Of a DNA stretch of 64,000 nt, positions 25,945 through 39,318 are shown piece by piece; within the stretch, counting starts at the first letter, position 1, and every line of letters begins with the position of its first letter. The DNA is taken from contig CM032798.1 in assembly GCA_019155185.1 (NCBI GenBank), positions 7,391,501-7,455,500 on the forward strand, written 5' to 3'. The notes below the pieces were generated by a model, which searched no databases, was not told the DNA's origin, and saw only the letters and a program-made list of their open reading frames with translations. The translations under genes were made by a program, and so were the position numbers. This stretch comes from Beaufortia kweichowensis. Its lineage: Eukaryota > Chordata > Actinopteri > Cypriniformes > Gastromyzontidae.

Positions 25945-26319
25945 GTAAGATGCGTTTAACTTTATATACATTTTAATTTTAAAACGTTTTATTATATTTA
26001 TTATATTTCGCCATTTATAACAATCACGCGTTTAGTAAGGACATTATTACGATACGATTGCAAACGAATTAAACTGGTGAGTGAAAAGGGAGTTCTGGGA
26101 ATTTAAGGTTTTGCTTGTAGTGAATGACGGAACGTTTCAACATCACTTTAAAATTTGCCATCTGTTGTTATAGTTTATTCACCTGATTGTTAATTGCATC
26201 TTTTGGTTACTTCATCTCCATCTGGTTACAATTGTTACAAGTATTGGACACAGTACTGGACATAGTAACGTACGCGATTTTTTGTTTGCTGTTTAGATCT
26301 CATACTGCTGATCTGTACC

Positions 26320-29300
26320 ATGAGCCGCTACATCACAAGACTGAGAGTAAGAAGAACTTACAAATGGAATGGGGCACCGATTAGTGAAGACAGAAAACTG
26401 AAAAGGCTGTACTACGAGTAAGTGAAAAAATGTGACCCTGTCTGTGAAAAGTCAAATTATGAGATGACAAACATCAAAGTTTGATTTCCTATGCATATCA
26501 TTATGATTTCAATCTTTGACATGTCATTATGTCAAGGTTATATCTTCTATTTCACAGAATGTTCTTTACATTATGTAGATGATTTTATGTAAAAAAGAGT
26601 AAAATACAAACCTGGGTTTTATACAGGCAGGGGCACAAAATGTGTTTTGATGATGTTTTTATGTTGTGAAATTTCACTGCCTTTTCTATTTTAAATATAA
26701 GATTTTTCGTAGTTATTTTCAACAGAATGCATCATTGCCAATATGTGCATTGTTATTGTTAGTTGCATGTTTTCTGTTAACTAGTTGTAACCCTGAATGT
26801 GACTGCAGTGATGATTTGTTCATGTCCTGCACAGATCCTTGACCATTTCTGTGGAGGGAAGGATTGAAAATGCAACCGTGTCTTTGGGCCAATACATTCT
26901 AATTGAGGGAGAGGATGATGACAATCCCTATGTGGCACAACTTCTCAAACTGTACTCTGATGGTAGGGATAACTTTGACTTATTTGATTCAGAATGGCTG
27001 TATTTGCGTGAGTCTTTGTTGATAAAAAATAAACTTTTGCGCCCAGATTCAGGAAAAAAGAAAACTGCCATGGTCCAGTGGTTCGTGCGCATGTGTGAGG
27101 TACCTCAAAACAAGCGGAAACTCTTGGGTCGAGACCCCCATCCTCAGGAGATATTTTACTACCAGGATCACTCCTGTGATAATGAATTGGATGCAGAGAC
27201 CATCCTTGCAGCAGTACAGGTGCAGATTTGTAATATTTGTATATCTTGCTAGGAGCACTCTAAATGTTTTAAATGATTGTTCTTCTCTTTTCATTCAATT
27301 GTTTTATTCATAAATTTGCTTGTAGATCGAGTATGTCCCTACTGGATCTCCTTTCCCAGAGGGAAAGAGTAAAGACACCCTATTTGCGAAGCTCTTATGG
27401 AATACCAAAGACTTCCGAGCATTGAACCCTGAACAAATGCAGCTTCCTCAGAGCCCTAAATCCCCCCCACAGACCTCACGAGGGCATCAGACTCGTATAC
27501 TTCCGACCCCGGACCCCACGGTAATGAAGCGGGCCATGTCTGGTGCCCTCACCCGAGGCAGCATGAGCACCGGCAAAATCGGCTCTAGCGAAGCAGAGTC
27601 TCTCCACTCGGCTTCCAAACTCTCTGCGGCTAAAGCTCTGAGTGCTAAGAGGAGAAGCAGGGCCACCTCCGGACCACATGTCCGCAAGAAGTTAGACCTG
27701 TGTAGTGAGTGACACATTTCATTCAAATTTCCATCCGGCTAAGTCGCTGATATAATCTGAACATGGATTTTTTTGTTACTCTGTTACAGGTCTGAGTAAA
27801 AACATGACCCGAGATGATGTTCTTGGGGAGATCCTTGATGAAGGGAAAAAGGCAGGAAAAACGCTGACATCTAAATTAAATACTTCTCCAACGGGTCGCA
27901 TTTCCATTTCTATTAGACTGACTCCGCTCCGTCTTAATGAGGAACATACTGCTCTGTCTTCTCACAGCCCTGAGAAATCCAGCCCAGATGCACAAGAAAA
28001 TGGCAGTACATCCAGGTATGTCTTTATTTTATGCATCTGATCTTAAAATGTTTAGCAGGTCATGGCTGATTGTTAAGATTGAAAACGGCTAATTATTAAA
28101 TTAGTATTAGTAATTAGTAAATTAGTAGTATATATTTTATTTAATCTTCGCTTAAAGTGCAGAGACTGCAACACATAAGCTATATGAATTTTGGTATGGA
28201 GATAAAGGTTAGGATCAGTTAAGATCAAGTGAATAAGCTATATTTAGCATACTTGAGTTTGAGTGTGAAATTTTTTTAAAACGAAGGCATAAGTTTAGGG
28301 TCTGTTAAAATATGAAAGATTATATACTTTGCCAGACAGGGAATTGTGTTTGTAAATTCTGTTTGGTTTTGCCAATTGCACTTATGACGGTGCTGATCAT
28401 AGGCAGTTTTAATGGTCTCATAACATACTGGAAGTAGAGTCTGGTAATATGAGTCCCGCTGCCCTCCTAGCGCCTTTTTCGGGCTGAAGCCACTTGGCGA
28501 CGATGATCCAGAGCCACTGATAAACACAGGCAGGACTCCCCGAAAGAGAGAAGCAACCCCGAGGAGAGCAAGTCTAAGAGGCCAGAAGTATCTACTGTTC
28601 CTCTGTCTCTCTTTTGTGGGTCTTGGGCACAAAGACAAAGGGGGGATGTAGACAACATTTTCTGGATTTGGTTTTCTTTCATTATTAGAGACAGGACACA
28701 CTGTGGGTTCTTTCACACTTATTGTAAAAGTCACTATGCATACAAACATTGGCTTAATGCAGAGCACTGCTGGCTTTCTTCTTGTGTTTATGTGTTTGAT
28801 ATTAATTTAAAGTAATTCCTACAAAAACTAACCAAACTGTATCCCGTCAAACTAGAACCAGAACTCCATCCAGGAGGAAAGAGTCCACTGCGCTGAAAGA
28901 GCCAGCACTCGCCGCTCTGTAAGTACTGGAAGTCTCTAGTATCCAATTACTATTTTGGAGCTGGAAAAAGGGAGCTAAATTAATCCAGTGTTTTATTTTG
29001 TCTTTGAGTGTGATGATATTAATAGGGGTAATAATGGCAGTCACAGTTTAATGTTTTACTGTTTTTTTTGCATATAGGGGGCGCAAAGTCATTATTTTAG
29101 ATGGTGGTACTGCAGCCAGTTTATAACCTGTGAAATTTCTCTCACAACAATCAGTTTCCAGCTCATGCTGCATAGGTGCTGAATGTTGGTTGTTTGATTA
29201 CATGGTAATGATCTAAATACGATCTCTCTTGAGATTAAAACAACATTGACAAAATTTGCATTGAAAAGATATAAGCATTTAAAGGCACAGTCTCTCTTTT

Positions 29301-32300
29301 CCACGAAAACAGATAAACAGTTACATCTGCACTTCAGCTATTAGTCAAATTCAAATCCAAGTCAGCTGAGCGATATGCATTTTGGCAAATTATCAAGTAA
29401 CAGGAAGTCTAGTTTAACTACAATGTCTAATTTTTTTTCCATATGACTGTGCACAAACTTTTAGAGCTGAAGAAGAGCATGAAGATTCTCCTGGCCAAAC
29501 AGCTGTCACTCCTCGCTCCAAGAGAAAGTCTGCCCAGCTTGTGTCCTCACGCATTAGAAAACAGCTGTAAGTCCATATTAAAGAAGCATCCACTACATTA
29601 AAATCCTCTACAATTTCTTAATTAATAAATAAAGTTTTCTATTATTCTAAAATATAAAAATAAATAAAAACAACGAGTGAGTGACCCTAAACTTTTAATA
29701 TGTTATTGTCTTTGTTACAAAGAAATTTGCTGGACAACAAGGTTGACCTGCAGTCAGATGGTGAAGATGGTGACGATGATGATGACTGCTTCGTACCTGC
29801 AAAGATTGACCTTCAGAGCAGCAGCGACGATGAAGAGGAGGCGAAGGTCGACAGTGAAGATGAGCTCATTGTGAAGAGGCGCAGGGGCCCACGGACACCA
29901 CGCTCTACAGAGAACACCCGTGCTTCAGCGAGGACCCCACGTAAAACGCCCAGCAAAAAGGTTTGGTACTTTGTGTGCCCTTTATAGGAGCTTTTCATAT
30001 CAAAATAACATTGGGGAAATTATTTTATACTTTTCCTTCGACTGCAGACGACTCCAGCCACTCCACGCACACCACGTCATGCCACTCCCAGCATTCCCAG
30101 CAGGAGCGCGCCAGCCAGGAAGCCAGGCAATGTTCTGGAAGAAGCACGAGCACGGTGAGAACAAACTGTACAAAATGTAAAAGTTTATGCTTGTCAGTTT
30201 AGATTGCCTGTAAGTTTCATACTAGGATCATAAATGCTCCACAATCATTCTTAATTCAGAATTTTTGTGTTAAATGTGAAATTTTGAATATGAAAATTGT
30301 ACATTTTTCCATGTATGGGCTTTTGCTACAGGTTACATGTGTCCTCAGTCCCCGAGTCTTTGCCCTGTCGAGAACAAGAGTTCCAGGACATCTACAACTT
30401 TGTGGAGAGTAAAGTGATTGATGGGACTGGAGGGTAAGATTCTGTTATCCAAGTTTTACAGATTTATCTGAAACAAAAGGCATTAGCTTCATTTTTGTCT
30501 TTGGCAGGTGTATGTATATCTCCGGCGTTCCTGGTACCGGTAAGACTGCCACAGTACATGAGGTAATCCGGTCTCTTCAGCAGGCCGCAGAACAAGATGA
30601 GATTCCTCAGTTCCGCTTCATTGAGATCAATGGGATGAAAATGACAGATCCTCACCAGGCTTATGTGCAGATACTTCAGGTCTGTACGCTGCCCTTTTCC
30701 TTTGCTCTTCGTCTTTTTAATGGTGTGGCATTTAATGTCAATTTGACGCTTGTTGGTTTTGTTTTTAGAAACTGACTGATCAAAAAGCCACTCCTGACCA
30801 CGCTGCTGCCCTACTGGAGAAACGCTTCAGTGCTCCAGCGCCCAAGAAAGAGACTACTGTGCTTCTAGTTGATGAGGTGAGATGCTTTCTTTTGTAATCT
30901 TACCGTCAACATATTCCCTTTGCAAATATTGATCTAAAACCAGCAACGGTTTATAGCCGGACTAAGCCAACACAATATAATGGCAGTTTGTAACTATAAG
31001 GTAGCAAATTCATGTGAATTCATAAAATCTTGTATGTTTTAGTGTGATCTGCTTTCTGCTTAGTGATGTTATGTTTCAGTGGGGGGTCTTTGTGTTTGCT
31101 TTTTTATTATTCATATAATTAACTTCCAATCTCGGACATCTAGACTGTCCCCCACCCCACTTTCAAATGTCGTCAAGCATTCTTACATCTTAAAGAAAAT
31201 ATATTTTTCCTCTAGCTTGACCTCTTGTGGACCCGGAAACAAAACGTGATGTATAACTTATTTGATTGGCCAACCAGACGCAACGCTCGCCTTGTGGTAC
31301 TAACTATTGCAAACACTATGGATTTGCCTGAGAGGATCATGATAAACCGTGTGGCCAGTCGACTGGTAAGCCATTATGATTAAAACCTATTTTTTGTTCT
31401 GTTTTATTGAAAAATCATGCAGTAAATGTGTGCTTTGCAGGGTCTGACAAGAATGTCATTCCAGCCATATACCTTCAAACAGTTACAACAAATCATCACA
31501 TCAAGGCTGAACAGAGTAAAAGCGTTTGAGGAAGATGCTCTCCAGCTGGTCTCAAGAAAGGTTAAAACTGTTATTAACTTAAACTCAGGGGGTCTAAACT
31601 AAGCGAGAGGCCTTTTTCTTAGTCTTGCGTTTTATATTCTATAAAGTTTACAGGAAAAGTAATCTGGTGTGGGACATTTTGGGCCCTTTAGTGGTTTCTG
31701 TGGGTTGCAGGTGCTGCAAGAGGTGTTTTAAATCATTTTTATGTGTGTTAATTCATTTTTTACAAAGTCTCCCAGATGAATGCTTAATCCACATTTTGTT
31801 TAAATGGCTAACAAAATATAAAACGGTGTCTTAAATATTAATTTACGCATTCTAGTTAAAGTTTGAGATCAAAATACAAATGTACAAATAATTTGTGTTT
31901 CTTAATTAGTAAGACATTACTGATGATCTTCTAGGTAGCAGCACTTTCTGGTGATGCACGACGCTGCCTTGATATCTGCAGACGGGCCACTGAGATTTGT
32001 GAGCACTCAGCTGGTCAGCAGAAAAGCAGTGGATTGGTTGGAATGAGTCATGTGATGGAGGCTTTGGATGAGATGTTCTCCTCTTCCTACATCGCAGCCA
32101 TTAGGTGTGTATATGTGTGGTTGTGTACACATTGATAGAAACAGACTGTACGTGTTGAGAAAAATGTTGAGAAAAGATTATAATTAAATTTTTATTCGAC
32201 ATTAACATTGTTGTTACAGGTGCGCCTCTCTTCAGGAGCAGCTCTTTTTGAGAGCTGTTATTGCGGAGTTTCGTCGACTGGGTCTGGAAGAGGCAACTTT

Positions 32301-32619
32301 CCAGCAGGTAGTTGATTTAAAGTAGATCATCTAGGTTATTAAATCTGATATGCGAGTTCTTTGTGGTGACTGGTGGTAGTTTTATATTTACTCTTTTTTT
32401 TTTTTCCCTTTTTTTTCCCCACAGGTGTTCGTTCAGCATCAGGCTCTGTGTCGTGTTGAAGGTCTGCAGCCGGCGAGTGTGTCTGAAGGGCTGGCGGTCT
32501 GTCAGAGACTGGGATCCTGTCGCCTGCTTCTCCTGGAGGGCAGCCGTCTAGACCTGCTGCTCCGTATCCGCCTTAATGTTAGTCAGGACGATGTGCTTTA
32601 TGCCCTGAAAGCTGACTGA
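26320..32619 (+). CDS. orc1: Origin recognition complex subunit 1
   Basis: ORC1 is the ATP-hydrolysing subunit of the complex that marks replication origins and loads MCM helicase with CDC6. Seventeen coding exons: 26320-26417, 26835-27219, 27326-27704, 27790-28015, 28471-28587, 28856-28918, 29465-29566, 29723-29960, 30048-30154, 30332-30433, 30508-30679, 30769-30876, 31216-31365, 31441-31560, 31935-32104, 32220-32307, 32425-32619. They close in frame to 939 residues (human 861). An N-terminal BAH domain (QYILIEGEDDDNPYVAQLL, VQWFVRMCEVP) binds H4K20me2 in mammals. A long basic, disordered linker follows. The AAA+ domain has Walker A GVPGTGKT (612-619), Walker B LLVDE (695-699) and arginine-rich lid motifs. 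The winged-helix tail ends RLNVSQDDVLYALKAD. The extra length lies in the linker. The 28471-28587 donor is the least certain. Confidence 0.97.
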
Positions 32620-33092
32620 AAAGGTACTCTGATGGCTTTGGATTAGGTAAGACTGGCTTGTTTGGGGATTTCCAAATGTGCCAAGGCATCTAATTGCAAA
32701 CCTGGATCTGTGTGGATCCTTTTTTGGCCTTATTTGGAGCTTCAGCACTGGCCTCTGTGATTGGCCAAAGAAGTTGAATTCATAAACTGAATCTGAGATT
32801 TTGTCCAGCATGTTTTGATCAAGTTCTAATTTTAAAAGTGTGCTTGTGTAGTTCTATAAATAATAAGTTTTAAATGTGCATTTAATGGTTGTAACCATTT
32901 ACACTATGTTGATCAATCCATAGTTCACACATCAATTTGCACAGAATGCTTTATCATAAACCAGTTTTTAAGGATTTTATTACAAGAGTCACACATTTAT
33001 AATTTAATGCCTTTAAATGCCAGTTTTCAAACATTGTACAGAACATTGATTCATTCAGGTTTTACATGTTGTCTTTTGTTTTGTCTTCATAC

Positions 33093-33098
33093 AATAAA
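33093..33098 (+). terminator. Poly(A) signal of orc1
   Basis: AATAAA about 470 bases past the orc1 stop, followed by T-rich sequence. The mpl stop codon on the other strand is at 33587, so the two 3' untranslated regions converge and may overlap within 32,620-33,586. Confidence 0.65.
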
Positions 33099-33586
33099 GC
33101 TGTTTAAAAAAATCTTTGTTTTTATCAGAGAGAATCACATAAAAAAATTACAATAAATTAATATTAAAACTAAATGATTGTAATTAAAAAAGGTACAATC
33201 ATATAACAAAGTACACAATGAATATTCAATGTCGAGTAATTAAAGCTCTATATAAAGTAGCTACACTTACTATAAACAGAATCATTTTGACCTTATACTC
33301 ATGACAAATTGAAGTTAAAGCGCATACAATAATTAACATAAGTTGTATATCAAAAACATTTCTTTAAAAAGCAGTAATACTGTTACATGGAACTGGTTTT
33401 GGTGACTGAAAACTAACTTTTTTAAGGCCAGGAGGCATTAGTTTTGAATTTAATTATGTTTAAAACATACCTTACCCAAAACATTACTGGTCTGAATCTA
33501 AGGCAATGGCACTGGTATATTTTAAGATAAGGTACAATGAATAGATTAATGGTGTTGTAAAGGCTTTATCAAAAATAAATCCAGTC

Positions 33587-36500
33587 TCACTCCCCACTTG
33601 CTACAGCTGTAATTTCAATGTTTGTATAATGACAGGCTGAGTAAAGTTCGGGTTGTTCTGTCAGAAGCAGATAGGAGTGATTCAGGATATTGGTGGTGCA
33701 TTGTGGGGAGGTGGTAACATGGGTACATGGGAAACAGTTTAGTTTTTCAACAGCCAAATGGGACAAAGCACCATCCCTGTACACATAGTCATTCCCTTTT
33801 AAGCATGAGATTGTATCGTTATTTTTTAAAATCACATAATCTTGAATAATCTCCAAATCCTCTCCAAAACTCTCCCCATTTCTTTCACCAACCAAAACGC
33901 CTCGATCGGGTGCAGAAAGACAGGTGGTGCGCTTGCATGGTTTTCCTGTAACCGCAGTCTCTGACAGAATCTCCACCACTGAAGTATGAGCATCATCTTC
34001 ACATTGCTTGATGTTAAAGGTTGGCTCCTGATTTAAAGATTATTTATTTTATATATTTATGCATTTGGCAGATGCTTTTATCCAAAGGTATGAGAAACTT
34101 AAAAACTGCAAGAATATATTTTAAAACTATTTTGACTTATGAAACATTTTCTGTTGTTAAATTATCACAATAAATCGTTGAAACTATTATCAAAGATGAG
34201 ATAAATTACCCAGTGTGATTCATTGATATCTGTCAGGAAGCTCTCCAACACCTTGTTCAGGTTCGGGACTGACGGCCATAGAGACTGCTTGACCTCACTG
34301 ATGAAGTAAATTGTGTTTGTACATGAATGTTTTAGATATAATTTTTATATTATGGCTCACGCATATAAATAAATGCACAAGATTAAAGCCTTTCAGAGTG
34401 ACACTGAACTATATTACCTGAAGTATCTGGAGAACAAGGCGATGACTGCAAAAGCAATGATGAGTAAAGCCAGTGGTACACAAATGATGAAGATCCATTC
34501 TGTGTTAAAGCAGAAATGGTTAAATGTTTGTAAAAATGCATTCTGTTTATGATATTGACAGAAGTGTTTTCTACCTTTGCCTGAAGGTAAGTGGGCATTG
34601 AGAGGTTCTGACCAGTCACTCCAGTATCCGCTGTAAATGAATCCATCGGGTCGTGCTTTCACCTGGATGGTGTATTTGCTCCCCTGTTGCACGTCCAAAC
34701 ACGTGCTGGTCTTGAAAGTGGGTACTGTAAAAATCTACCACAGAGCTCAGTTTTAAAGCAAGCCGAATACACATACCTAATTTAGGGCAGACAGGGTCCT
34801 GCCAAGAGTTCTCCCAAAATTGTGATCATTAGTCATTGCCATGTTGTTTCTAATCTGTAAGACTTGTTCTCTCTTTTGTGTTTCTTGTGTTTGACTATTA
34901 CAAAATAGTGTCTAAATAACGACAGAATTTAAATTTTTGGGTCAACTACCCCTCTACATATCTCCTAAATATATTATTATTATATATTCTCCCCCTATGA
35001 TTTGTCTATCAAATAATCTCGGAATGATTAACATTTTTTTAAAATATATTCTCACCTTCCATTCATTGTCTCCCTGGAGCCTATATTGTATCTGGTACAT
35101 TAAATGTTGAGAGATTATCATTAGGGGTGAATCCCAAATTAAACAAAGCCTTCCTCCTTCAATTTGTGCCCGTAGATGTCTTGGTGGCTCTGTTTGGACT
35201 GTCAAAACCAGAAAAATAACAGAATGAAAGGCCTGTAAACACTCACTATCATGATGATATTATAATGTAAATTCTAAATAAGCACAAAATTAGCCACAAA
35301 ATTAATATTTTTAATGGATAATGCATTTCAGATTATGTTAATAAATGCACAATGGTTATGTTTGTTTGGTAAACAAAAAAACAATATTCTGCTCAATGCA
35401 CGGGAATTATAATATTGCCAGTTTTGCGTTGTTCAAACTGATATTTGCACATTAGATTCTGCCCAACATTGCTTTTCTCACACTTACTGCTGCTGTTCAT
35501 ACCAAACGGCTTCATGTAAAACGTTCGACCAAATAGTTCCAAACCAGCGCTGAGATAAATCTGATAGACAGTTGACTCTTCACCATACAGGACACACTGA
35601 TTGGCAATGTTGTGCTCTACTGAACACATCTTCCAACTGCCCCATAAACTTCTAAAACACAAGACAAAACAGAGTTAGTTAACAAATAAAAAAAACAACT
35701 GCTTGCCTATGTTTTTTTGTATAGAACAAAAAGTGATACCTGTTTGTTTGTCTGTGATGGAGGTTATGTTTGCCCTCATATATTTCTTTACTCCATTCAC
35801 ATAATAATTGATGCAGATCAGCGGTGTGGCACCACAATTTTATGTCATCTGGAAAATTAACCAGAGTTCTGTTGATTAGAAGCCTGTTTTATTTTTGGTT
35901 ATTATGTTTAATTGTTAAATTCTACCTGACACAGAATAAATGGTTAGTGCTACATTAACACTCTACTTACTTTTAAATTAATAATGAAGAGTGAATAACT
36001 ATTTGGAAGGTACAGCATACCAACGGTTGGGTATGAGTAACAATTATTTGCCTGTTACAAGACTTTATATTTTAGTCATTTTATTTTTTTGGTGTTTGCT
36101 CCTTGTCTTGACTCATCTTGAGGATTGAAAGCCCTCTTTCTTCTCAAGTCTCTTGTTATATCTTTCATTTTAAAGTGGTTTTATTCAGTGAGTCTTCGTT
36201 TTTGGTGCTCACAATATTTGTTTAATACATAGGTTAAATACATTTTGGAATCACTATATACCACACCTCTCACCTGCTGATTGTGGAACCATAGCAGTTA
36301 CATTACTCGACCAATCACTCCAAAAGCCTCTTACACTAAGTCCAGCAGGCCTAACTCTCATTTGCAATGTGCAGTTTTCTCCTGCAACCAAAGATGTAAG
36401 CTTATAGGGAGATCCTGACACCTAAAAGAACCAAGCATGCATTTCCATTCAGTTAATAACTTCAATAATACCATTTTAGCATTTCAGTAAGGGTCTATGT

Positions 36501-37580
36501 GTCAAACTCACCAGTTCTGTGCTGTTCTGTTTGGTTTCAGGATAGTAACGAACTTCATACTGTGCATTTCCCATCAATTCCTTTGGTGGTCGCCATTCAA
36601 CTAACAGCTGCCCAATCTCGCCAGTTGGATGAAGTGAAATATTTGATGGAGGATACAGAAGCTCTTTGCAGAAGACAATATTTAATTCAATTTCAATTTG
36701 TACATTATAAAAGATCCAAAGTAAATTGTTCATGAATGCTCATGTAAACACACGTACGCTGGTCATCCACACTGACATTGCGGCTGTAGACGGTTAAGTT
36801 GGAGTCACTATCTATGACTCTTATCCGTGTCTCGATGAACACATACACATCACTAGGTGGGAAATCACAAATATTTAGGACCACCTTCTCTTCGTTCTTG
36901 AAAGGCTGTTGTTTCACATCACACCTTGTTTCTTCTGAGCTGTTTGATATAAACATGTTAGTTTTAAGCATGTGGTGCTTCAGTCTTTTTTTAGAAGTGT
37001 CTGGAATTGATGGTGTTAGATGTGTGATCTGGTCTACCTCAAGGACTTAGTGCAAGCCCCTGTAAACAATGTACACAATGTTGTAAAAGAGATTTTTCTT
37101 CAGATCGAAATAAAATTGAAAAATTGAAACTTTAGATTTTAAGATTTTAAGATTTCAGATTGACTCATGATTAAAACTCAAACATAAAAACACTCTTACC
37201 CATCGATTTTGTAGAGAAAGTAAAATGATTTTTCCACAGGTGCTTCCCAAAAGCAAGTGAAGTCTTCTAAATTCCTGGTAAAACATTTTGGGTTCTTATC
37301 CGTGGCCAAGAGCGCAATATCTGGAATGGAAGAAAGACTCCAAAACCTGCACTATTTCCTCCACAATTGACTGTTTATATAAAAATATTGAATTGTTACT
37401 ATTTATTTAAGTTGAATTTCACTGTTGTACAGTACTTATTAAAAACACATTTTAAACTAACTAACTAAATAACTAACACTATAATGGACCGTATAATGCC
37501 TTACCTTGCATTGAGATGTCTAAATGCACCTGGCTGATCAGACATGAAAGTAATATCCAGCAGATAAGCCCTGGCTTCAT
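33587..37580 (-). CDS. mpl: Thrombopoietin receptor (MPL proto-oncogene homologue)
   Basis: Type I cytokine receptor that signals through JAK2 in thrombocyte and stem-cell development. Twelve exons in transcript order: 37580-37505, 37320-37200, 36939-36758, 36663-36512, 36421-36274, 35848-35740, 35651-35488, 35198-35056, 34734-34575, 34499-34418, 34297-34210, 34027-33587. They give 621 residues (human 635). A signal peptide (MKPGLICWILLSCLISQVHL) precedes two cytokine-receptor modules, each closing with WSDWS (211-215 and 403-407). A transmembrane helix at about 420-441 and a juxtamembrane Box1 LWPSVPNL follow. The tail ends with ILNHSYLLL, echoing the NHSYLPL of human MPL. The adjacent tie1 supports the call over other class I receptors. 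In exon 9 the acceptor at 34,735 was chosen because the nearer one breaks the frame. Confidence 0.94.
34840..34970. repeat. Degenerate copy of the cyprinid palindromic repeat
   Basis: Contains the family's hallmarks: cattgccatgttgtttctaa, tctgtaagacttgttctctc and the gggtcaactacccct end. It lies in an mpl intron. Confidence 0.5.
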
Positions 37581-38026
37581 TATGTAGGCAGGTGGTCCAT
37601 ACACATCACTTTTTATTAAGCGTCTTTATGGTAAGTGTCTTAAGTTTTTAGCAGAAGGCGGGGATGTTGGTAGGTGGTCATCTGAGGGGCCCAATGCAAT
37701 AGGAAGTGGTTGCACTGGGGATTGAGGCAGACACCCGGATTGACAAAGTACCTCCTTCACAAGCACATGCACAAAGTTAAGTGCTTACAATGCTACCATG
37801 AATATAAAATGAATATAGAAAACAATGGTGCTCTTGTAAACCAGTATCAACAGTATTTTTACATTGTTTATTATTCGTTTATTAAATTTTGGGCTTCAGC
37901 TTTTTGTTTTTTTGTTCAGTGTTTTTTACTGTGTTTAACATGTATGGTAAGGGAAGTTTGTGGGGATTCAGAAGAAATGTACCACAACATTGTACTAACA
38001 ATGTCTGAAGTGTTAATAAATTGTTC

Positions 38027-38125
38027 TTGTAGCTCACCTGATAGAGCATTGCATTAGCAGGGCAAAAGGTTGTGGATTTTGAATCAAAAGTTTAAATAAA
38101 AGTGCTGCCAAATGTAAATGTGATT
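38027..38125 (+). repeat. tRNA-derived SINE
   Basis: The head resembles a tRNA: gtagctcacctgatagagca fits a pol III A box, followed 35 bases on by a degenerate B box (ggttgtggattttgaatc). The tail aaaagtgctgccaaatgtaa is the common fish SINE 3' core. It is too degenerate to be a functional tRNA. Confidence 0.75.
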
Positions 38126-38604
38126 TAATGTAATTAAAAATTGCTATGCAACACAGTAAAAAATGATGTTGACAAATAATGTTAAAGGCAAAACACTTCC
38201 ATATCTCTCGGTTTTGGTGTTTTTATGTGCGAGTTTTTAAGTGTGAGTGTGTGAAACTGACTGACAGGTCCTGGGCCTGTGGCAAAAGGAGGAAATATCT
38301 TTGACAGATCAGCAAGCTGCAGCAGGGAAGAGGCCTGACCTCAACTCCACTACTGAGAGCGAGAAAAGCACTACTTTCGTTCTACATCATAGGGTCTGTA
38401 CTCCAACTGTCTCTGTGATGAGACCCGTCATCACATAATTGCTTTATTTATCAAAGTAAACACATTGTCTAACATTCTTTTAATGATTATAGTATGACTA
38501 CGGCATCTCATACACACGTCATACACACTACTACTTATAAACATCACATGAAAAAACTTTTGGTGTTTTCCACTTTCCACTTCATCTCATAAACACTATG
38601 CACA

Positions 38605-38890
38605 GGATTCACTTAAAGGGATATTCACCCAAAAGTAAAACTTTTTTTATTATTTACTCACCCTCATATCACCTGTATGACACTTTATGTTCTGCAGAAC
38701 ACAAAAGAAGATATTTTGAAGAATGCTGGTAACCAAACAACATTGGCCCCTATTGACTTTCATTACATGGACACCAAACCACTTCTGAAAAAAAGTGACA
38801 TTTCTCAAAATATCTTATTTTTTGTTCCACGACTCATAAACAGGTTTTTAACGACATGAGGGTAAATAAATTATGGCAGAATAATCATGA
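38605..38890. repeat. Palindromic non-autonomous DNA element
   Basis: It opens with aaagggatattcacccaaaa and contains acaaaagaagatattttgaa. The partial inverse (tctcaaaatatctta and catgagggtaaataaattat) appears about 200 bases later. The same family occurs at 60,035-60,260, with fragments elsewhere. No coding capacity. Confidence 0.7.
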
Positions 38891-39318
38891 GACATGAGTT
38901 TCAAAAAGAAAAATATGCCATTGTATACAGTATACTCATTAGTTTTCCAAGTGCTACATTGAATGATACAGATGCCATTGCCCACGGAATAAACTATATT
39001 GATGTCTTCACAGAGATTCTCCCAACAAATAGATGGAAAAAAGATCCCCACAGACCCAGCCTGCTACATGTATAGCTCACATTGTAGGTTCCATTTCTGT
39101 TGAATAATCCAAATCCTGAGATGTCCAACCAGAGTCTAGCAAAAGAGAATCACAGGTCCCAATAGTGTCCTTTCACAGTCTGTTCTCTATAGCCACGTGA
39201 TCTTGGTGGAGTGTCTCTTGTGGAACCTGACCACAGGGGAGTGGCAGTAGCGTGAAGCCCTGCTCCGATGAGCCTCCCTTGGGCTGTGAAACCTGCTTGG
39301 GTCTGGGGGGGCTGGTAG

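Larger units (their letters stand above)
37581..39318. other. mpl-tie1 spacer
   Basis: This is 1.7 kb between the mpl ATG and the tie1 stop, both minus strand. It holds the mpl promoter, a tRNA-derived SINE (38,027-38,125), a palindromic DNA element (38,605-38,890) and the tie1 3' untranslated region. No gene was recognised. Confidence 0.6.

Noticed and set aside
28276..28767. 163-residue minus-strand frame across an orc1 intron and exon
   Set aside because: It is antisense to the orc1 exon at 28471-28587, which has matching phases and good sequence. The reverse frame has no family features.
36990..37060. Possible extra mpl microexon between exons 2 and 3
   Set aside because: An acceptor followed by a short stretch and a donor exists near 37,031-37,062, but it gives a stop in the phase left by exon 2. 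Direct splicing of 37200 to 36939 is in frame.
33587..37580. Alternative identity as leptin, G-CSF or IL-12-type receptor
   Set aside because: Two WSDWS modules, the Box1 sequence, the NHSYL tail and adjacency to tie1 all favour mpl.
38027..38100. tRNA-Ala-like gene
   Set aside because: The A box is good, but the B box is degenerate and the stems do not pair. The tail is that of a SINE.
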